From positions 496,001-560,000 of the forward strand of contig JANBVO010000005.1 of assembly GCA_030052745.1 (NCBI GenBank): a stretch of DNA of 64,000 nucleotides. Direction: 5' to 3'. Below are positions 57,016 through 64,000 of the stretch, piece by piece (the first letter of the stretch is position 1; each line of letters opens with the position of its first letter). The translations under genes were made by a program, and so were the position numbers. The stretch is from Pleurostoma richardsiae (Eukaryota > Ascomycota > Sordariomycetes > Calosphaeriales > Pleurostomataceae). The notes beneath the pieces are model-generated. The model was not told the origin of the DNA. It worked only from the letters and a program-made list of their open reading frames with translations, and did no database searches.

Positions 57016-58213
57016 TAAGGGTGTGTTGTGTCTTGATTTGTTTTTAGATCGCGGTGGGTATGCAGGTAAGTTTTCAGGAGTTAAGTACTGTTTCTTTTCT
57101 CTTTTACTTTCTATTAGCCCCCGGATCACCCTTAAATAGATTGCAAACATTTTCCAAAACAAACGACTTTACACTGATCCTGCTCTCTCTCTCGTGATAT
57201 GTTTGCCTCTGTAGCCTCTCCTAACAACCACGGCGGAGTATGTCTTAGGGTCAGACCAACCCCTACCAAAGCAAGGAATAGCATCATCAGCAACGCCAGT
57301 GGCCATCCGGAGCATCATGCTTCACAGCAGCGACGCACGCAGCAGCGACCTGACCAACAAGTCTACACAACACGGCCGGCTGACGGCGCACACGTCGTTG
57401 GCAGGCCCGGTCGGGCTAGAGTGGGCCGAACCTGTGACGCTGCACGTTTGGGCACGTCGAAGAACACTCGCGCATATAAGCTGAGTTGACCCGGCTCTGG
57501 TTGGCCGGTGGCCCCTGGCCGATAGTCAGGCCAGGACAGAGGCTTGCCGCTGAAGCCGGTCGGGGAGGTGTGCCCATGATCTTCAGCACAGCCCGACTCC
57601 CTCCATCACCCCTTCCGCAGGAGTCTCAACTGAAGAAGCGGTCTTGGCTCTCGGTTAGTCTTGTTTCGTCCCTTTGTCGGCCCACCTAATGTCAAACAGA
57701 GGAACCTCCCGGCTTGTCCTTATGTTTGTTCACAATCACCGCTTTCACACTGAAGTTCCGTAGAACACTAAAAACACCTAACTGCTTTCTTAAGGTCGAT
57801 GCTGGATTGCCAGGAATATCGACTAATATAGTAGTAGTAGTATAATATAAGAAGACCTCCGATCTCCGAGATCTGGAGTAACCTAATTCAGACCTCTTCA
57901 AGAACGAAGGGATACGGATACAGTGACAGTAGATAGTTGCTGTGAGGAAGATCCCGCCAGGCAGAGTTGCGGGATACTTCCGTGCGGATGGCGGCGGTGC
58001 GCTGCTTGAAGAAAAGGGGAATACAGAATGCCGCGAAAACCGCTTTCTTGAATAACGCTCGGTCTCCCGGCTCCCTCGAGGGCCCGCCCTGTGGCCCTCG
58101 AAACTGCTCACTTCGTCGTCTCTCGCCGTCCTTGGATCAGGCCTCCTACCTCTACCACGTACTCCGTCATGAAACATTTGAAGATTTGACGCATATGGAA
58201 CGAATATGTACAC
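57016..58213. other. Convergent intergenic region between repeat protein and noxA
   Basis: 1.2 kb holding two 3' flanks. A short TAG triplet run (TAGTAGTAGTA) lies at about 57830-57840 next to an AT-rich patch. No gene or RNA is recognised. Confidence 0.5.
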
Positions 58214-60107
58214 TCAGAAGTGCTCCTTCCAGAAGCGGAACTGGACCTCTCTGACCGTGGCGGCCTGGCAAGCCTTCTTGATATCACGGGCTAAAATAGA
58301 AAAAGTTAGCGAAACGCTCACTGAATGATCGAACGATGAATGTGTGCAAGCTTACCCGCTACTGACGGACCGCAGAAGTACACACCAACGGTGGTCTTCA
58401 TGCTACCCTCCAGACCATTCAGATAGGTGCGATCCAGGATACCGTCCCGCATGGACGTGAAGAGTTTGGTGAAGTTGGGACGGCCGAAGTTGGTGCGAGA
58501 CTTGAGCTCAGTGAGCGGGTCGTGGTCCGCACCGACCGAGTTCAGCACGATGTTCTGCGTCGTGTCCATATCCAGCTTCTGCGTCAGGTAGGTGTGAATC
58601 TTCAGGAACTCGACGCCGGAGCTGCCGGGTATCCGGGCGGCCTCGCTACTCTGCGACTCGAGAGAAGACAGCAGAGTCTGGAACCACTCGAATGAGCTGG
58701 TGTCCTTGCAGACCCAGAGGAACTCCACACGGCGGAGACGAGTGGGCGGGTTCGGGCCATTGCGCAGATGCCAGATGTTCTTGAGGATCGATGCCCAAGG
58801 CGTGACACCGATACCAGTGCCGATAAGGACGGCGATTTCGTTCTCGAACACGTCCTCAGCGGGTGCTCCATAGGGCCCGTCGATGCGGAGAGCAGGCATC
58901 TGCTGGCCGTTCTGGAGAGCGACCTCGTACATGCCCATTGGGTCGACACCCTCGTACAGCTTCGCCTGAGCACCACCAGCACCGAGGGCGTCACCAAGCG
59001 CACGGGTGAAGTCGCCCACTTGTCTGACGTGTACAGAGACATACGGGTCGTACGGGCAAGATGTGATAGTGAAGGGATGCCACTGATACTTGGAGACAGA
59101 GGGCACCTGCAGGAAGAGCCACTGGCCAGCCTTGTACTTGAATGAGGGCTTGGCAAATTGGATCTCCACGACGTCTGCTGCGTGTTAGCGCATTCCCAAG
59201 TCTCGTCCATCTGTGGAATCAGCCCTTACCATATGGGTGGCGGACGACGCGAGTGATCTTGGTTTCGCGGCGAGCCCTGACCTCACGGTAGAGGCGCTCG
59301 ATCAGGTAGGCACCTCCAGCAAATAATTCCCATCTCCATCCTTGGTAGCCGATGCAGTGGGTCCAGAACGGCTTGCCCGCAAAAGGCGAGAATCCATCTG
59401 CGGTGTCACGGACGAAGCAGCCGACTGTGTGGGTGTACATCCCCAGCAGGAAAGGGATGAAGAGGTGATGCGTGTACCAGAAAGTCTCGAAAGACTGCTG
59501 ACGGATTCTTGCATGGGCCGTCGTGAACATCAGAAGCATACAAAGAAGCATGACATGGCCGGTGACACCACCTGGCTGCATGTAGTGGATCTGCAGCGCG
59601 AGGACCGGCCGGATCTGAGTCTTTTCGACGTTGAAGAAGCTGGACAAACATTAGACGCGACAAGCATGGCAAGGGCAGAACGCTTACTTGACGTAGTGAC
59701 CCGCCGTGTGGCAGATCGTGAAAATCAGCATGGCATACGCGACTTGTCTGTGGAACCAGATGTTCTCGTCAAGAGGCAGCCACCTGATCTTAGGCCGGAT
59801 CCATCTGACAACTGTTCGGCATACCGGCAGCAAGATGAACGTTGTGTCGAATGACAGGACTAGACCGGCTCCTCGTGAGATCCATACTGAATACTGAAGC
59901 ATATTCAGACCCGCCAGACGCGGGTCAGCCTCCTGCTTGTACCTGTGGCCTGAATTAGCCCACCACTTCTCTGAGGATGCTTCGTTGCGCCCGGTGATTG
60001 TCATACCATCCGAACGCGAAGAGGAAGATGTGCAGCCCCCAAAAGATGAAGTGGAAGATGAGCTTCGCGGGCGTGAATTGTTTCTTGACCAGTTCCACGG
60101 CAGCCAT
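58214..60107 (-). CDS. noxA: NADPH oxidase NoxA (Nox1)
   Basis: Five exons (60107-60007, 59942-59688, 59639-59230, 59174-58356, 58290-58214) give 553 residues; phases 2, 2, 1 and 1 agree. NoxA passes electrons from NADPH through FAD and two hemes to O2, making superoxide outside the cytosol; in fungi it acts in differentiation, fusion and invasive growth. Six membrane helices fill the first half. Heme histidines are H98/H112 (WFHRQVAYAMLIFTICHTAG) and H176/H189 (WYTHHLFIPFLLGMYTHTV), with the 14- and 13-residue spacing of gp91phox. The FAD site is WHPFTITSCP. NADPH sites are GPYGAP, LIGTGIGVTPWASIL and FCGPSVA. The C terminus is FRFWKEHF. There is no EF-hand N-terminal extension, which separates it from NoxC. 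Activity would need NoxR, Rac and NoxD. Confidence 0.97.
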
Positions 60108-63100
60108 CTTGTCGGTTGCTCCTCCTCTTTCCCAGACCACCAAATTACAAACTGTCGACCGGCGACGTCAGGCGACTCGGATCGCGTCGGCTATAGTGGT
60201 GACGACCTCGAATGAATGAACGTGTCGAAGCAATCCCCAAGTTTCTAAAGCCCACTCCTGTCCGCCTATTAAAGAATCGTATACCAACAATCAAAAACCA
60301 AGAAGTCGACCCCGGGTGGTAAAAGAGCGATCTGAGCCAGCAGCGAAGGAAGGGAAGGTGTTGCCAAGAAAGAGGGCTCGAAGAAGACCGATACTTCTTT
60401 TTACCTCGCCGAGTGAAGAGAGAGGGAAGGGGAAGGGAAGGATCTTAGGTCTCCCGCGGGTGGGGAGAAAGTCATAAAGGATGCAGGCGGCCGGGCCTCC
60501 GAAGGCTATCTGCGCAAGGGTCCCCGAGTGAGATCGAGGAGGCGTCTTGATTCGGCACAGACAACCACCGGGACCTTGTATCCACAGACCAGAAGGAAGC
60601 CAATCTTCGGATGTCAGGTGTCCTTGAAACCTCTTATCCTCTTCTGGTAATGCCTTGCCCTCTGCTCGGTTACTGCACTGAGCCCTCGCGAAGGCAAGGA
60701 GGGTAACCCTGAATAGGGTTGAAGATCAGACGCTGAGGGGGTTTCGCTTGCAAAGACGCCTGTGTCAGGTCGGATCCGGAAAAGAACCTTATCGGACGGC
60801 AGGTGGTGCGACAGGGAGAGACAGAAGCGGTTGAGACGGCTGGTGTTAGAGACGCTTGGACTGGGGGTTGTTGGAGGCTATTCTCGTGTTTCGGCTGCGA
60901 CAGGGGTTCTGGCGGTGCAACTCTAGCTTGCACAGGCCCTGCTCTTCTGCGGAAAGGCTCAATCGCTAGCAAGCAGGTTGGGTATCTGGGTTACGTTCAA
61001 TCATGACAGCATAGGAAGAATTACAGCAGCAGAAGAGAGAAGGAAGACGGCGCATCGCGAACAGAGACAAGGGACGACGTCGGGACTTATTCTGAGCCAA
61101 AGGCCAAGAATAGCTCTGCGTGTCTAGATGTGACCAGACGGTCGGCGCTTAGAGGACGCACAAGACGGCGTGGAGAAGATGCAGGCTTGCAGGCGGGACG
61201 ACGGGATTCGCCAGGCCAGGCCGGCCTAATGCTTGACGGGCCACGCTAGGCGATGCAGCACCGCAGATTTCAGGGACTTCCCATTGACCGTCGTCCCACG
61301 GCACCGAGGCACACGCCAATCACGGTCCTTCTGCGCAAAAGGGGGTGTGTGTGCCGGTGTGCCGCCTCGGTTGCCGTATCCTCGATGGTGGGGTTGACGT
61401 CGTTGCGAAAAAGCGTGCAGTGCAACCCTGAAACGAATGGGCTCAACTCACTTTGAGCCTCTGATGTCAGATATCAGACCTGCAGTACGGACGGTCACTT
61501 CACCACTCGTATCCAGATGGACGGGCCCTGTCTCGTTGCTCCTTCACCTCACTCGGGGTGTGTTCCTAGCAGGCCGAGCACAGCCGTGGCAGTCGCTTCG
61601 TCTCTTTCCCATGATTGTTGGTATTGCCACGTCATGCTCGACTGCCCGGTGGTCCTCTCAGTCTCGTGATGCTCTCACACTTATTATTATCGCCGTGGTT
61701 AAGATCATCTCTGCCAGCTTCTGAACCATGGCAAATCCGCATATGGCGCGGAGTATAGCGATTGGTCGGACGAGGAACCCGAAGGCGGCATCGACCTCGA
61801 TCTCATTAACAGCCATTTCACCATGCAGACGATCCGATTCCTAGCTGGCAGGGGAGTTGGAGCTGCGGAGATACAACCCGTAGTGTGCCGGTCAGGCTGA
61901 ACTTAGGGAGGATATCCGTCCTGGCGGATGAATCACATCGTATAGCCCAAGTTGAGTCCGCAACATACCAACGACTCACTAACTCGCGTATGACGCCACA
62001 GTTTCAGCAGCCTGGTCAAGACGACCGACGAGACAGCTCAGCTCGAAGCGACCGTCGATCTACGAGCTGGTTTGCAATCGTCTTGACGAAACGTTTGTGG
62101 ATGTTTGCGACGCAACGCGAAGCGAATTTTGAGAATCCCATCTTCTGTCCCAGAATCCCATCCTAATCCGAAGCCGTCCAGCACTTACTGGTTCCTGAGA
62201 CTTGGAGCGCCTCGCAGCAGTGCGGTGTGGCAGGGATCGGCCATTTGTGAAACGCGCCCGGCAGGAACAGATCCAAGACAAGCTTAATCTGTGCGTAAAT
62301 TATCGAGAATCAGTGCGATAAAGGCCTCCAAGGAGAAGGCTAAGCTTTTCGGCACTGCTCTCTTGGTTTAGATTTACCGCGAGAGCCTTCGGAGGGGTCT
62401 GAATCTCCGGGATTGACTATTAGACTGAGGTCGATCGGGATGTGCAACCAAGGTATCGATCATCGTAATTGAGCAAGGGATCTGACGAATCCTCAACCGA
62501 GTAGACAAGGTTGTACGTATTCCGCGCAGCTCTGCGCAGATAACCCTGGAAGAACGCCCGGGACAATACTCGGTGTCCGTCACGCCAACACGCCGCCTAT
62601 TGCTCTCCTGGTGGCCCAGACACCACAGCTGGAGCAACGGAGATGCTTCCAGCATGTAGGGGAATAGTTAAAAAAAAAAAAGCTTATGCTCGGCAGGTAT
62701 CAAATCGCCCACCACTTATACGAACGAGTGAGGTTTTTCCAAGAGGCGGGACGCGATGTCGCGAGGCAGAACTTGCTCATGGAGAGCATTCAACATTGAC
62801 ATCGTGAATGAGCGAGCCACACTGGCCGATAGATGTCCACTTAAGCTGAACTGTCCCGGCCTGCGTGCCAGCTGGCGGGCAGGCAGTGATTGAGAGTCAA
62901 AGAAAGATAAAGACCCGCTCTCGTGTCCTTTCACTTTGTTGAAGAGCCGAGATCCTCTCGGGAGATCGCCGAAATGGTGCCTGAACCGCCAAGTAAGCTT
63001 CTTTGGTGGCTGGCGGCCAAAATTGCGCGGCCGGTGGGGCTGATTGTGGCGCAGGTTACGGACTAATGATCCACCGTTCCCTGGCAGCACCTTAGTAACC

Positions 63101-63391
63101 CTCCTGGGCAATGGCTATTCGTCACTGCGCATCGGCGTCAGGCACCGCCAAGTTCCTCCTCTAAAAGACAAGGTCGTTGATGTTTCGCGAGCGACAGAGC
63201 AATTTTCCAACTTAGAACGCTTGTTTGCACTCTCTTCAGCAGTTCGCCTTCTCACTGAAGTTTTCTCATTGTTGGAGGAGACATAAGACGCTTCTGCTCA
63301 CGGATCGCATTTCATTCCCCTCGCGTTCGCTTCTCCCCTCTTTACCTCCCCGCGCCGCCTGTGCTGTATATTGTCGCAAATTTAGCCCACC
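60108..63391. promoter_or_regulatory. Long divergent intergenic region, noxA and class I myosin
   Basis: 3.28 kb, the longest gene-free stretch here. It holds both promoters. I see a perfect inverted repeat (60705-60720), a 12-nt A run at 62670-62681, and a CT-rich leader before the myosin ATG (about 63300-63391). Short open frames show no conserved features, and no RNA gene or transposon end is recognised. Confidence 0.5.
60705..60720. repeat. Perfect 6-bp inverted repeat, AACCCT-GAAT-AGGGTT
   Basis: Arms of six bases with a four-base spacer, about 600 bp upstream of the noxA ATG. It could be a dimeric factor site, or chance. Confidence 0.35.
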
Positions 63392-64000
63392 ATGGTGAGC
63401 CTGTCCCCGGCTGACAGTTCAGCAACATTGAAGGATGGCAACCATCTAATGTTTCCCAGGCTATCACGCGGCGCGGAAAGGACAAGAATGCAAGGCATGA
63501 GAAGGCTGCTGGCGGTCAGTCAGGCGGGGCTGCCAGACCCAAGAAGGCGACATTCGATACGACGAAGAAGAAGGAGATCGGAGTGTCAGATCTGACGTTG
63601 CTGAGCAAAGTCTCGAACGAGGCGATCAACGACAATCTAAAAAAGCGATTTGAAGGCGGCGAGATCTACACATACATCGGCCATGTCTTGGTCTCGGTCA
63701 ATCCCTTCCGCGACCTCGGGATCTACACCGATCAAGTCCTCGAGAGCTATCGGGGCAAGAATCGTCTTGAGATGCCCCCTCACGTCTTCGCCATCGCAGA
63801 ATCATCATACTACAACATGAAGGCATACAGCGACAACCAGTGTGTCATTATATCCGGAGAATCCGGCGCCGGAAAGACCGAAGCGGCCAAGCGCATCATG
63901 CAGTACATTGCCAGTGTGTCTGGGGGCTCCGGTGATATTCAGCAGATCAAGGACATGGTGCTGGCTACCAATCCCCTGCTAGAGTCCTTCGGAAACGCGA
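63392..64000 (+). CDS. myoA: Class I myosin, 5' part (runs off the window)
   Basis: The start codon stands alone: ATG at 63392-63394 is followed at once by an intron (63395-63459; donor GTGAGC, acceptor CCCAG). Exon 2 continues from 63460 to the edge, so 181 residues are visible. The N terminus [19 protein letters not shown] and [20 protein letters not shown] match fungal myosin-I. The motor begins with [20 protein letters not shown]. The P-loop GESGAGKTE starts at residue 134, and [10 protein letters not shown] is the start of switch I. Fungal myosin-I drives Arp2/3 actin patches, endocytosis and polar growth. The rest of the motor, IQ, TH1 and SH3 regions lie outside the window. Confidence 0.95.

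Noticed and set aside
62670-62681. A12 run as a possible retroposon tail
   Set aside because: No open frame, target-site duplication or element sequence next to it.

Overview
The window is nuclear DNA of a filamentous ascomycete (Pezizomycotina, most likely Sordariomycetes). The evidence is short introns (about 49-110 nt) with GTRNGY donors, CTRAC-type branch points and AG acceptors; dense monocistronic genes on both strands; GC-rich coding sequence; and a gene set (NoxA, ERMES Mdm12, Fab1, Zn2Cys6 regulator, LMBD1-type protein) typical of moulds. I cannot assign a genus. No rRNA, tRNA, transposon, CRISPR array or viral sequence was recognised. Most spliced models below were assembled by hand: reading phase was checked across every junction and the lengths divide exactly into codons.

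Layout, left to right: a tail-anchored-like protein of unknown function (-); translation initiation factor eIF4E (+); mitochondrial malonyl-CoA synthetase, ACSF3 type (-), divergent from a mitochondrial BolA protein (+); an unrecognised disordered protein (-); the 2506-residue PtdIns3P 5-kinase Fab1 (+); Mdm12 (+); ESCRT-I Vps28 (-); an F-box protein (-); nucleolar Noc2 (+); an ANCHR/ZFYVE19-like zinc protein (-). Next is a looser, accessory-looking stretch (about 29.8-35.6 kb): a six-exon Zn2Cys6 transcription factor (-), a divergent short-chain dehydrogenase (+) and a secreted Ser/Gly-rich, probably GPI-anchored protein (+). Housekeeping genes then resume: a TDG/MUG-type DNA glycosylase (-), UDP-GlcNAc pyrophosphorylase (+), Sym1/Mpv17 (-), a DUF726 hydrolase related to TMCO4/Mil1 (-), an LMBD1-like membrane protein (-), Cft1/CPSF160 (+), a membrane-anchored methyltransferase-like protein (+), a protein with two internal repeats (+), NADPH oxidase NoxA (-), and the first 181 residues of class I myosin (+) running off the right edge.

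Themes. Two mitochondrial genes (ACSF3-like, BolA) share one divergent promoter, and both families support lipoylation. Three phosphoinositide/ESCRT-linked genes (Fab1, Vps28, ANCHR-like) lie within 18 kb. NoxA and myosin-I, both linked to polarity and hyphal growth in fungi, face away from each other across the longest gene-free stretch (3.3 kb). The most interesting single observation is that the ANCHR-like protein has no FYVE domain but carries two consensus MIM1 (Vps4-binding) helices and a PPPPY motif.
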